DNA of 30,936 bases, taken from an uncultured Oscillospiraceae bacterium (lineage in GTDB: Bacteria > Bacillota > Clostridia > Oscillospirales > Ruminococcaceae). The DNA lies in the NCBI GenBank assembly GCA_910587465.1, contig CAJUMS010000027.1, positions 1 to 30,936 of the forward strand. Direction: 5' to 3'. The translations under genes and the position numbers were made by a program. Position 1 is the stretch's first letter. The number at the start of each line of letters is the position of its first letter. This document shows positions 1 to 7,729 of the stretch, in pieces. The notes beneath the pieces were generated by a model. The model saw only the letters and a list, made by a program, of their open reading frames with translations, did no database searches and had not been told where the DNA came from.

Positions 1-113
1 TTCCATGTATTAAGTTTTACTAACATCAACAAGGGGACAACGGCGTCCGTACCATACGGCGGGCGCAGCGGGATATTTCCCGACAGAGAAGTATGGAGAA
101 ATGGCGGATAGAA

Positions 114-2393
114 ATGGATAACAACATCGGAAAAAAGCTGGACGGACGCTACGAGCTTTTAGAGCTTATAGGCGTCGGAGGTATGGCGGATATTTACCGT
201 GCGCGCGACATTCAAGAGGACAGGATCGTCGCGGTGAAAATTCTTAAGACCGAGTTTGCGGGCAGCGAGGAATTTCTGCGCCGTTTCCGCAACGAGAGCA
301 AGGCTATCGCTCTCCTCAGCCACCCGAATATTGTAAAAATTTACGACGTGGGCTTTACCGACAAGGTTCAGTTTATCGTTATGGAATACGTCGACGGGAT
401 CACGCTGACGGATTATATCGAACAGCAGGGAGTGCTGAAATGGCGCGACGCGGTACATTTTACCGTGCAGGTGCTGAAGGCTCTTCAGCACGCTCACGAC
501 AGGGGTATTGTTCATCGCGACGTAAAGAGCTCCAATATCATGCTGCTGCGCGACGGCACTATAAAGGTCATGGATTTCGGTATCGCGCGCTTTAACCGTG
601 AAAACAACAAAACGATGTCTGAAAAGACTATCGGTTCGGTACACTATATCAGTCCCGAGCAGGCACGCGGAGATATCACCGACGAGAGAAGCGATATCTA
701 TTCGGTTGGTGTTGCGCTGTACGAGATGCTTACGGGCAGAAAGCCGTTTGATGGCGATACGCCCGTTGCTATCGCGCTCAAGCATATGCAGAGCACCCCG
801 AAGAAACCTACCGAGATAAATGAAACCATTCCCGAGGGACTGGAGCAAATTGTACTCAGGGCTATGCAGAAAGAGCCTTCGGCGCGTTATCAGACCGCCG
901 GCGAGATGATTTCCGATCTGGAGGATTTTAAGAAAAATCCCGGTATCATGTTTGATTACAAATACAACTCCACCGATGGCACGGCTAAGTACGCCGACCG
1001 CGCAAATCCCGCCGTTGAAACAGAGACAATGCGCCGTAAGAAGGTCGCCGAAAACGACGATTATTACGATGATGACGACGATTATGATGATGACGATGAC
1101 GACGAGTACGAGGAGCGCCGCAGTCCGCTTATTCCGATATTGTTCGCGGTGGGCGCAGCGTTCGTTATCGCTACGGTATTCCTTGTGCTGACGCTTGTCT
1201 CAAATCGTCTTAATCTGCTGCCCGACAGTTCCATTGTGGACAGCGACAACAGTCTGGGGATAGTTCCCTCGCAGAACGGTGAATTCCCGATGCCGAATTT
1301 CCTTGGCGATAAGTGGGATGATGTCGCCTTGAAGTATGCGAATAACGAATTTCTTATTCTTGAACCCGTACAGCAATTCAGCGAATATGAGGAGGGTCAG
1401 ATATTCGAACAGTCGGTGCCGGAGGGCAGACGCGTTAAGGTGGGCACGACGGTCACGCTTAAAGTAAGTAAAGGCATTAAGCAGGAGGAGATACAGGACT
1501 TCACGAACAGAACCGTTACCGCTGCTGAGCAGCAGCTCCGCAGAGACGGATTTATTCCCACTATACGTTACGAGGAAAGCGAGGAAGTCGCAAAGGATTA
1601 TGTTATCAGAACCAGCCCCGCTGCTCATGAGCGCGCGCCGGTCAATTCTACGGTAATCGTTATTGTAAGTCTTGGTCCGAAGAACACCCCCGTTTATATC
1701 GAGAAGTTTGTTGGTCTGCCTATCGAGGAGGCGCGCAAGCGCTGCGAGGAACTGAGAATAAATCCGATAATCGAGACGAAGGACAGCGACGCTCCCGAGG
1801 GAGAGGTCATCGCTCAGGATAAGGAGATAGGCAGCTACCTGAACCAGAACGAGGATATCAAGCTTACGGTAAGCTCGGGCAAGTCTCCGGAATTTACACA
1901 ACCGGTAGAGATCAAGATACCGGACGGTGCTACGGGCGAGTTCAAGTTTAAATATTATGTTAACACCGTGCTTGATGATGCGGCTTCCACCGCAACGATG
2001 GATATCGGTCTCAGCGGCTCAAAAACTCTCAGATATGACGTTAAGGGTAAGCCCGGAGAAACAAAGGTGCTGTCTATCAAGGCTTTGTCTACGTCAACGA
2101 ATAAAGAAGACTTGTTTATCGAGGTAACGGTCGTATTCACCGATGACGGTCCTCAGCCTCCGAGTCAAACGGCATACAATCCGAATGTGTTTGCGGAACT
2201 CCAGAACGGCGGTACTTCGTCGTCGTCATCATCGTCATCGTCGAGCAGTTCGACTACTACGTCTGAGCCTACGTCAAATCCTACGGAATCAACAAGCTCG
2301 GGTCCCGTTTATGTCGATCCGAACGAGAGCAGCGGCCGCACCGATAGTGATATCCTCAGCAACATTTCAAGCATTATGCAGGGCGTCGGCTGA
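114..2393 (+). CDS. prkC: PASTA-domain Ser/Thr protein kinase, PrkC/Stk1 type
   Basis: Membrane kinase that senses muropeptides or lipid II with its outer PASTA repeats and phosphorylates cytoplasmic proteins; in Bacillus it acts in germination and wall homeostasis (family knowledge). Counting from the ATG at 114, the protein has 759 residues. It shows a glycine loop GVGGMADIY (20-28), catalytic Lys42 in VAVK, HRD at 134-136, DFG at 154-156 and SPEQARG after the activation loop. An Asp-rich juxtamembrane stretch (about 313-333) precedes one membrane segment (about 340-364). Three PASTA repeats follow (about 390-453, 455-521, 525-590), then an unassigned beta-rich region and a Ser/Thr-rich tail with a poly-Ser run near 701-713. 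An in-frame ATG at 93 is an alternative start; neither has a strong ribosome binding site. A partner PP2C phosphatase is usually encoded just upstream, outside this window. Family assignment is secure. Confidence 0.95.
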   Translation: MDNNIGKKLDGRYELLELIGVGGMADIYRARDIQEDRIVAVKILKTEFAGSEEFLRRFRNESKAIALLSHPNIVKIYDVGFTDKVQFIVMEYVDGITLTDYIEQQGVLKWRDAVHFTVQVLKALQHAHDRGIVHRDVKSSNIMLLRDGTIKVMDFGIARFNRENNKTMSEKTIGSVHYISPEQARGDITDERSDIYSVGVALYEMLTGRKPFDGDTPVAIALKHMQSTPKKPTEINETIPEGLEQIVLRAMQKEPSARYQTAGEMISDLEDFKKNPGIMFDYKYNSTDGTAKYADRANPAVETETMRRKKVAENDDYYDDDDDYDDDDDDEYEERRSPLIPILFAVGAAFVIATVFLVLTLVSNRLNLLPDSSIVDSDNSLGIVPSQNGEFPMPNFLGDKWDDVALKYANNEFLILEPVQQFSEYEEGQIFEQSVPEGRRVKVGTTVTLKVSKGIKQEEIQDFTNRTVTAAEQQLRRDGFIPTIRYEESEEVAKDYVIRTSPAAHERAPVNSTVIVIVSLGPKNTPVYIEKFVGLPIEEARKRCEELRINPIIETKDSDAPEGEVIAQDKEIGSYLNQNEDIKLTVSSGKSPEFTQPVEIKIPDGATGEFKFKYYVNTVLDDAASTATMDIGLSGSKTLRYDVKGKPGETKVLSIKALSTSTNKEDLFIEVTVVFTDDGPQPPSQTAYNPNVFAELQNGGTSSSSSSSSSSSSTTTSEPTSNPTESTSSGPVYVDPNESSGRTDSDILSNISSIMQGVG

Positions 2394-2416
2394 TCTAATG
2401 ATCGGGGGTAATTGAA

Positions 2417-3316
2417 ATAGTATCCTTAGCTTTTGAGGGAATAATTACAAAAGCTGTCGGGGGCGTCTACTATGTAGACGCCCTTGACGGCTATGCGGAA
2501 GAAAGCGTGAAATGCGCAGCGAGGGGAATTTTCCGCAACAGGGGGATAAGTCCCGTGGCGGGCGACCGAGTACTCGTCGTGACTGGCGAGAACGCAGAGC
2601 CGGTCATCTCCGAGATACATGAGCGGAAAAATTTTCTGGTACGTCCGCCGCTCGCAAATCTTGATAAGATAGTGTTTGTGAACAGCGTCGCCGAGCCCGC
2701 GGTAAATCGCTTTATACTGGATAAGCTCGTTGCTATCGCAGACAGCAAGGGAATTGAGCCGGTGGTCGTATTCACGAAAACAGATCTTGATAACGCGGGC
2801 GATCTCCCCGGTGTCTACCGCGGTATCGGCATTGACGTATGCACGGTTGATAACCTTACGGGCAAGGGTGCGGATGAGGTGCGAGGGCTGATTGAGGGCA
2901 AGATGACCGCGTTTGTAGGCAACTCGGGAGTGGGGAAGTCAAGTCTGCTGAATGTGCTTTATCCCGAGCTTGCGCTGGAGACGGCGCATATCAGCAAAAA
3001 GCTCGGGCGCGGACGTCACACCACGCGGCAGGTGGAGCTGTTCAGGCGCGGAGGCGGCTACATAGCGGACACTCCGGGATTTTCGACTGTGGAAACGGAG
3101 AAATACTGCCGTATTCCAAAAGGCGAGCTGGATAGCGCGTTCCGAGAATTCGGAGAGTATCTGGGAGGGTGCTCGTTCACGAACTGTGCCCACGTTAAGG
3201 AAAAGGGCTGCGCAGTACGCGCGGCGGTCGAAGACGGAAAGATCGCGAGATCGCGCTATGACAGCTATCTCAGAATGTTTGAGGAGGTAAGTAAGATAAA
3301 TGATTGGGAACGGTAA
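2417..3316 (+). CDS. rsgA: Ribosome small-subunit maturation GTPase RsgA (start codon uncertain)
   Basis: Circularly permuted GTPase that helps late 30S subunit maturation. G motifs occur in the permuted order: TKTD (G4), GNSGVGKSSLLN (G1), then DTPGF (G3). The C-terminal zinc knuckle is visible as C-S-F-T-N-C-A-H followed by KEKGC. The N-terminal OB-fold sequence EGIITKAVGGVYYVDALDG begins at 2435, yet between the in-frame stop at 2399-2401 and a GTG at 2507 there is no ATG, GTG or TTG. The GTG at 2507 would cut away the first OB strands. I place the start at the ATA of 2417, 8 nt after the G-run at 2404-2408; the ATT at 2411 is the other choice. An extra G in that run relative to an ATG at 2398 would also explain it. 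The gene follows prkC closely and overlaps thiN by 17 nt. Confidence 0.9.
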   Translation: MVSLAFEGIITKAVGGVYYVDALDGYAEESVKCAARGIFRNRGISPVAGDRVLVVTGENAEPVISEIHERKNFLVRPPLANLDKIVFVNSVAEPAVNRFILDKLVAIADSKGIEPVVVFTKTDLDNAGDLPGVYRGIGIDVCTVDNLTGKGADEVRGLIEGKMTAFVGNSGVGKSSLLNVLYPELALETAHISKKLGRGRHTTRQVELFRRGGGYIADTPGFSTVETEKYCRIPKGELDSAFREFGEYLGGCSFTNCAHVKEKGCAVRAAVEDGKIARSRYDSYLRMFEEVSKINDWER

Positions 3317-3932
3317 CAACAAAAAAATTTGCTCGATTATCTGCGGAGCGCCCTGCAACGGTCTGCAAAGGGAGCTTGTACAGGGTTTTGTGATCGCCGC
3401 GGACAGGGGACTGGATATAGCGTTGGAGGCGGGTATAAAGCCCGATCTCGTGGTCGGGGATTTCGACAGCGCAAAGTCGGAGGTTCCCGAGGGCGTTGAG
3501 TGCGTGAAGGTCTCGCCCATAAAGGACGACACCGACGCTATGCTGGCGGCGCATTTCGCGCTGAAATACGGCTGCAACGAGCTGCGTTTCTTCTGTGCTA
3601 TCGGCGGCAGGATAGACCATACCGTCGCGAATATACAAATGTTGTATCACTTCAAAATGCGCGGGATAAGCGGCGTTCTCTTCGGCGACGATACAAGGCT
3701 GTTTCTGCTGTCGGACGAGAGCGTAGAGATACCGAAATACGACGGGTATTTGTCCGTTTTCGCATATGAGAAGAATGTTATCGTCAGCGAAAGCGGCGTG
3801 AGATACCCCATTACCAACCACCCGCTGACGAACGATATGCCGATCGGTGTAAGCAACGAGATAGCCGGCGATAAAGCCGTTATCACCGTACATTCGGGTA
3901 CAGCGCTGGTGCTGGAGGTTCACGGAAAGTGA
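3300..3932 (+). CDS. thiN: Thiamine pyrophosphokinase
   Basis: Transfers pyrophosphate from ATP to thiamine, giving the cofactor thiamine diphosphate in the cytosol. The 210-residue protein has the family motifs AADRGLD, VVGDFDS (substrate and metal site), DDTDAMLAA and IGGRIDHT, followed by the C-terminal beta domain that binds thiamine. The ATG at 3300 lies inside the end of rsgA with a GAGGAGG site at 3281-3287, a somewhat long 12-nt spacing that suggests translational coupling. In Bacillus an rpe gene lies between rsgA and thiN; here it is absent. The length is normal for the family. Confidence 0.93.
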   Translation: MIGNGNNKKICSIICGAPCNGLQRELVQGFVIAADRGLDIALEAGIKPDLVVGDFDSAKSEVPEGVECVKVSPIKDDTDAMLAAHFALKYGCNELRFFCAIGGRIDHTVANIQMLYHFKMRGISGVLFGDDTRLFLLSDESVEIPKYDGYLSVFAYEKNVIVSESGVRYPITNHPLTNDMPIGVSNEIAGDKAVITVHSGTALVLEVHGK

Positions 3933-3937
3933 GCATA

Positions 3938-4552
3938 ATGGACTTGGATTTCAAGGGCGATCTTGGGGCGATGAGCATGGCATTTCACAAGAACAAGGAT
4001 AGAATACGGCTTCCGTCCGCGCCGTCATGGCTCGACAGCGGAGACGATCTGGGCAAGCTATACACGGAGTTCCCCGTGCTGATGAAGTGGGGAGAGGTTT
4101 ACTATGCGTGTCTTGTGCAGGCAAATAGGACGCTGTTCAACAAGCCTACTTCGCGGAGCGTATCGGCGAGCGCGGCGGAGGTGGTTTTCAATCACAAGCG
4201 ACCGAAAACCGCAATTTCCGACCCGCTGATAATGAAGTCCTTCGCGCATTATCTGTTCGAGTGTAGGGAGAAAAAGCCGGATGAAAATCCCGAATGGATA
4301 CGCGAGGCGGCGGCTGTCGCGGCGGGTGAGGTAGACCGTTCACGCGTTATCATCAAGGCGGATGACGGCGACGATTTCTCCATGAATTTAACCATGCAGA
4401 GCGTTCTCGTGTTCCGCGAGCATCTGCCGAAAAAGGTATTGAAAAGCAGTATAATCCCGGTAATCGCCGCGCCGATGAAATGCTTTTCTATAATGGTGCT
4501 GCCGTGTAAATACTGGCCGAAGGGATTTTTGAAGTACTGGAATAAGCTGTAA
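3938..4552 (+). CDS. Conserved-looking protein of unknown function coupled to thiN
   Basis: I do not recognise this 204-residue protein. It is soluble and has no signal peptide or membrane segment. The N-terminal half is mixed (LPSAPSWLDSGDDLGKLY, then a region around MKWGEVYYACLVQANRTLF). The C-terminal part ends in a lysine- and aromatic-rich stretch (CKYWPKGFLKYWNKL). A GTG at 3929 overlaps the thiN stop as GTGA, and an ATG follows at 3938 with GGAAAG upstream; I take the ATG. It is the last gene of the prkC-rsgA-thiN run, before the terminator at 4559. Base composition resembles its neighbours, so it looks like a stable member of the cluster, but the context does not reveal a role. Confidence 0.75.
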   Translation: MDLDFKGDLGAMSMAFHKNKDRIRLPSAPSWLDSGDDLGKLYTEFPVLMKWGEVYYACLVQANRTLFNKPTSRSVSASAAEVVFNHKRPKTAISDPLIMKSFAHYLFECREKKPDENPEWIREAAAVAAGEVDRSRVIIKADDGDDFSMNLTMQSVLVFREHLPKKVLKSSIIPVIAAPMKCFSIMVLPCKYWPKGFLKYWNKL

Positions 4553-4558
4553 AAATAA

Positions 4559-4593
4559 GCCGCATACGGAGGTAACCCATATGCGGCTTTTGT
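4559..4593. terminator. Bidirectional intrinsic terminator between convergent genes
   Basis: An 8-bp perfect stem (GCCGCATA at 4559-4566 with TATGCGGC at 4580-4587) is followed by a T-run on the plus strand. It is preceded by A-rich sequence that gives a T-run on the minus strand. It sits between the thiN-linked unknown gene and the end of the AraC gene, so it can serve both. Confidence 0.88.
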
Positions 4594-4603
4594 TATGCCT
4601 TAT

Positions 4604-5527
4604 TTACTTTATTTCTTTTATCGCCCTGCCCTCGATATATCCGCGCCAACCCATTGGCGCGAGTTGAAATCTCGGCGCGATATCGTCGTCAAAGGAATAG
4701 CCGTAGACCTTGGGGTCAAAGCGTTCAATATTCGCCATACAAGCGCCGACAGCTTCGCCGTACTTCTCGTCGTCGTAAGGCTCGCCCTGAAATATCAGGT
4801 ATTTGCAGGGCGGCAGATCAAGCAGGTCAAAGCCCTCGGGAATGTCCTTTGAATAGTCCGTCGGCACTTCGACGGCGTGAGCGTAAACTCCCTTTTCGGT
4901 AAGGCGCATTGTCTCGGGCAGCCATACTCCCACGGGCTCGTAAAGCGCCTCCTTGACGCCGCACAGATAGTCCCACGGGTGCATACCGTTAAGACTTGCG
5001 GGCGGATCCTTCGCAATCTCCTCATTGTACCCGAAGTATTCCGACGCGTTCTTGCTTCTGTAAACAAGCAGCTTGCGTGCGGGACGTTCGATTATTTGAG
5101 TGAATATTACCGTTGATTTTGTTTCCATACTGCGTTCCTCCGATTTGTTTTTTTGGCGGTCAAGGTAATGATAGGGAATAAGCCAGCCGTTTGGCTCGGG
5201 AAAAATTGCGAACCGTTTCGGGGAAATTCCGAAAGCGTTGGAAAACGCCCTCGTGAACCCCTCCTGCGAGTCGAACACGAAATCCAGCGCGACGTCAATG
5301 ACCCTGAGCTTCCCGCGGCGAAGCTCAAAAGCGGACGTGATCAGCCTTTTTTGCCGGATATATTCAAACGGAGATGTTCCTGTCTCCTTTTTGAATATCC
5401 TGATCGTGTGATATTGGGAATATCCCGCCGCTTTCGCAAGTTCGTTTGCCGTAATTGGTTCCTGTAAATGCACGTCAATGTAATTCATCATTTTGATCAC
5501 AGCAGCCGAATGGCCGTTTTTTTCCAT
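4604..5527 (-). CDS. AraC-family transcriptional regulator with GyrI-like effector-binding domain
   Basis: Transcription factor of 307 residues. The N-terminal AraC/XylS DNA-binding region (about 10-107) carries two helix-turn-helix units: ITANELAKAAGYSQYHTIRIF, then a second around VIDVALDFVFDSQEGFTRAF and ending FGISPKRF. The C-terminal half (about 135-305) looks like a GyrI-like/SOUL small-molecule-binding domain, with IIERPARKLLVYR at its start and LPPCKYLIFQGEPYDDEKYGEAV inside. This order, DNA-binding first and effector second, is that of Rob-like regulators of drug or stress response. The ligand cannot be told from sequence. The ATG at 5527 is preceded by GTGAGG, and a consensus promoter lies about 105 bp upstream. 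There is no efflux pump or enzyme next to it to suggest a target. Confidence 0.9.
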   Translation of the reverse strand: MEKNGHSAAVIKMMNYIDVHLQEPITANELAKAAGYSQYHTIRIFKKETGTSPFEYIRQKRLITSAFELRRGKLRVIDVALDFVFDSQEGFTRAFSNAFGISPKRFAIFPEPNGWLIPYHYLDRQKNKSEERSMETKSTVIFTQIIERPARKLLVYRSKNASEYFGYNEEIAKDPPASLNGMHPWDYLCGVKEALYEPVGVWLPETMRLTEKGVYAHAVEVPTDYSKDIPEGFDLLDLPPCKYLIFQGEPYDDEKYGEAVGACMANIERFDPKVYGYSFDDDIAPRFQLAPMGWRGYIEGRAIKEIK

Positions 5528-5632
5528 TTTTCCTCACCGCCTGTAACAATAATATCACAAATATCGGAACATTTCTTGACCCATATTGCTGTTTTTTCTG
5601 TTTATTGCTTGTTAATATCGCGTTTGAACGTA

Positions 5633-5661
5633 ATTATACCATATATCAATAAATATGTCAA
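5633..5661 (-). promoter_or_regulatory. Consensus sigma-A promoter of the AraC-family gene
   Basis: Reading the minus strand, TTGACA (5661-5656) and TATAAT (5638-5633) are separated by exactly 17 bp. Transcription would start near 5626 and leave a leader of about 100 nt. Confidence 0.85.
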
Positions 5662-5671
5662 CGGCGTATGT

Positions 5672-5701
5672 GTTCTATTTTTAATGCGGGCGACATAGAA
5701 T
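5672..5701 (+). promoter_or_regulatory. Sigma-E-like promoter of the spoIIIA operon
   Basis: GTTCTATT (5672-5679) and CATAGAAT (5694-5701) with a 14-bp gap resemble the mother-cell sigma-E pattern (about GTCATATT and CATACAAT; my recollection of the consensus). The spoIIIA operon is sigma-E-controlled in Bacillus, so position and expectation agree. No sigma-A promoter is obvious for this operon. The assignment rests on pattern matching. Confidence 0.55.
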
Positions 5702-5736
5702 TTATCGAGTGACGGACAAGTACTGCGGAGGTCGAA

Positions 5737-6576
5737 ATGATAAGCACTATGAAACTGCCGCTGAAGTCGGCAGCAAAAATACGCATAACCGAGCCGATGT
5801 CGGGCATTGCGGAGATACGGCTAAGAGCGGGCAGACCGAGCGTCTGCGTGAATATTCTCGGCGATATGCGGATATGCTCCGATCCGTTTTCGGCGTCGGA
5901 GATTGCGGACTGCTTCGCGGAGATATGCCGTTATTCCGTACACAGCTTTCAGGAGGAGATCGCACAGGGCTTTGTCACGCTCGACGGCGGTCACCGCGTC
6001 GGGATATGCGGCACGGCGGTCAAGAACGGCGGCAAGATCGAGATGTTCAAGGATATTTCGGGACTGAATATTCGCATTGCGCACGAAATCAAGGGGTGCG
6101 CGGACGAGGTATATTCGCGTTTCTTTTCCGGAGGAACGCGCTCCGTTCTTATTGCGGGAAAACCGCTTTGCGGCAAGACGACCGTCCTGCGCGATCTTGC
6201 AAGGCGGCTCGGTGAACGGCACAGGGTCACGCTAATCGACAGCAGAAACGAGCTTTCCGCGTCGTTTCACGGAACCCCCTCGCTGGATATCGGGCTGAAC
6301 ACCGACGCGCTATGCGGCTGCTCAAAGACCGACGGGATAATGCTCGCGTTGCGCACGCTAAGTCCGGAGGTAATCATCTGCGACGAGATCGGCAACGATG
6401 AGAGCGCTGTTGAACAGGCGCTGTTCTGCGGCGTAAAGATAATAGCTTCGGCTCATTCGGCAAGTCTCGACGAGCTGTACAGACGTCCGCAGACGCGCTG
6501 TATAGCACCGTTTTTCGATTGCTGCGCTCTTATCGGAGAGCGCGGGAGATTGCTGGACTATCGGGAAAAAGGGTGA
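5737..6576 (+). CDS. spoIIIAA: Stage III sporulation protein AA, ATPase
   Basis: ATPase of the secretion-ATPase (VirB11/GspE-like) superfamily that serves the SpoIIIA-SpoIIQ channel on the mother-cell side of the engulfed forespore. The 279-residue protein has a Walker A loop in GKPLCGKTT (141-149) and a Walker B in EVIICDEIG (about 219-227). The preceding region contains FVTLDGGHRVGICGTAV and ISGLNIRIAHEI, typical of SpoIIIAA. The ATG at 5737 has GGAGG at 5727-5731. It is somewhat shorter than Bacillus versions of about 300 residues, mainly at the N-terminus. It starts the eight-gene operon. Confidence 0.95.
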   Translation: MISTMKLPLKSAAKIRITEPMSGIAEIRLRAGRPSVCVNILGDMRICSDPFSASEIADCFAEICRYSVHSFQEEIAQGFVTLDGGHRVGICGTAVKNGGKIEMFKDISGLNIRIAHEIKGCADEVYSRFFSGGTRSVLIAGKPLCGKTTVLRDLARRLGERHRVTLIDSRNELSASFHGTPSLDIGLNTDALCGCSKTDGIMLALRTLSPEVIICDEIGNDESAVEQALFCGVKIIASAHSASLDELYRRPQTRCIAPFFDCCALIGERGRLLDYREKG

Positions 6577-6580
6577 TCGT

Positions 6581-7057
6581 ATGAGATTGTTGGCGGCGTT
6601 TATCGCATTGGCGTGCTGTGTGCTGGAGGGCTTTCGCCGGCGCGCGGAGCTGAAATACCACGCGGTTCTTCTGGGCGAGATATCGCAGATGTTGAGCGGA
6701 TTTCTGATAGAGATACGCTGTTCGGGACTGACGCTGGACGAGCTTATAAACCGCGCGGACGGTCGATTTGCGGAGCTTGTGCAAGGGTACATCAATGGCG
6801 GCGAGGACGCAAGGAGCGCATGGGCGCGGGCGTGCTCTCAGCTGCCGAAAAAAAGCGCTGAGGCAGTGCTGCTGAACGAGCTGGGACATAATTTCGGAAC
6901 GTCGGACAGAGAGGGCACACTGAGGCTTGTCGAGCTGTATGCGGAGCGGTTCTCGGAGCTTGAGCGCGAGGCGCGGGAAATATACTCGCGAAAGGGGAAA
7001 GCGGTCATGCAGGTGGGGGCGCTGTGCGGCATTGCTGTCGCGATAATGATCATCTGA
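6581..7057 (+). CDS. spoIIIAB: Stage III sporulation protein AB
   Basis: Membrane component of the SpoIIIA channel, distantly like the GspF/T2SS platform protein. The 158-residue protein has a membrane segment at each end (MRLLAAFIALACCVLEGF and VGALCGIAVAIMII) and a helical middle, including a conserved-looking EISQMLSGFLIEIRCSGLTLDELI and NELGHNFGTSDREG. It starts 4 nt after the spoIIIAA stop. Length and topology fit the family. Confidence 0.92.
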   Translation: MRLLAAFIALACCVLEGFRRRAELKYHAVLLGEISQMLSGFLIEIRCSGLTLDELINRADGRFAELVQGYINGGEDARSAWARACSQLPKKSAEAVLLNELGHNFGTSDREGTLRLVELYAERFSELEREAREIYSRKGKAVMQVGALCGIAVAIMII

Positions 7058-7079
7058 GGACGATAATGAGGACAATAGT

Positions 7080-7277
7080 ATGGAGTTGGATCTGCTTTTC
7101 AGGATCGCTGCGGTGGGAATTATCGTGGCGGTGCTGAATTTAATTCTCAAAAAAACCGATCACGACGAGCAGGCGGTAATGCTGACGGTGGCGGGGCTTA
7201 TCATCGTGCTGATGATGATCATTCCCGCTATTGAGGAGCTGTTTGAAACGATACGGAACGTTTTCGGGCTGTGGTGA
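7080..7277 (+). CDS. spoIIIAC: Stage III sporulation protein AC
   Basis: Small membrane protein of 65 residues with two hydrophobic helices (about 5-24 and 34-52) separated by a short polar loop KKTDHDEQAV, the classic SpoIIIAC layout. It is needed for forespore gene expression after engulfment as part of the channel. A GAGGA site precedes the ATG at 7080. It lies 22 nt downstream of spoIIIAB and 4 nt before spoIIIAD. Confidence 0.92.
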   Translation: MELDLLFRIAAVGIIVAVLNLILKKTDHDEQAVMLTVAGLIIVLMMIIPAIEELFETIRNVFGLW

Positions 7278-7281
7278 GTAT

Positions 7282-7668
7282 ATGAATATCGTTACGCTGT
7301 GCGGATTTGGGATATTGGCGGCGGTGCTTTGCGTTATAGTTAGGCAGATTAAGCCGGAGAGCGCGGTGTTCGTCAGCATTGCGGCGGGGATAGGCATTCT
7401 CGCCGCGGTAGTGACTGCCGCCGCGCCGTCTGTCGGTGCGATAACGGAGCTTGCAGAGAACGCAGGTATCGACGGAGAGTTTACAAAAGTACTGCTGAAA
7501 GCGCTTGCTGTATGTTACATCACAACACTTTCGGCTGATTGCGCGAGAGACGCGGGGGAGAGCGCGGTCGCAGCTAAGCTGGAGCTTGGCGGCAGGATAT
7601 CTATCGCCATGCTCTCACTGCCCGTTTTTGTTGAGTTGGCTAATATGGTTACGGGGCTTATCGGGTAA
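7282..7668 (+). CDS. spoIIIAD: Stage III sporulation protein AD
   Basis: Membrane protein of 128 residues, related to SpoIIIAC at its N-terminal two helices and with further hydrophobic segments near ALAVCYITTLSADCARDAGE and the C-terminus (MLSLPVFVELANMVTGLIG). It is part of the SpoIIIA channel. The frame is open further upstream, but the ATG at 7282, just after the spoIIIAC stop and with GGTGAG before it, gives the family-typical start MNIVTLCGFGILAAVL. Confidence 0.92.
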   Translation: MNIVTLCGFGILAAVLCVIVRQIKPESAVFVSIAAGIGILAAVVTAAAPSVGAITELAENAGIDGEFTKVLLKALAVCYITTLSADCARDAGESAVAAKLELGGRISIAMLSLPVFVELANMVTGLIG

Positions 7669-7701
7669 AACCATACTAAGCGTAGCAGTGGTTTGATTTT
7701 T
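7668..7701 (+). terminator. Hairpin with T-run between spoIIIAD and spoIIIAE (possible attenuator)
   Basis: AAACCA (7668-7673) can pair with TGGTTT (7689-7694), with a small inner CTA/TAG helix, and TTTTT follows at 7697-7701. The stem is weak. It starts on the last base of spoIIIAD, so it could cause partial termination or define a transcript end inside the operon. Confidence 0.4.
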
Positions 7702-7729
7702 CGCATTAAACAAAAAGGATCGTGACAAA

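Noticed and set aside
1..111. Frame open from the window edge to a TAG at 109-111, possibly the end of an upstream PP2C phosphatase gene
   Set aside because: The 36 residues do not resemble a PP2C C-terminus, and too little sequence is present to call it.
159..848. 229-codon open frame on the minus strand opposite prkC
   Set aside because: It mirrors the codon pattern of the kinase domain, has no ribosome binding site or family features, and prkC motifs on plus are unmistakable.
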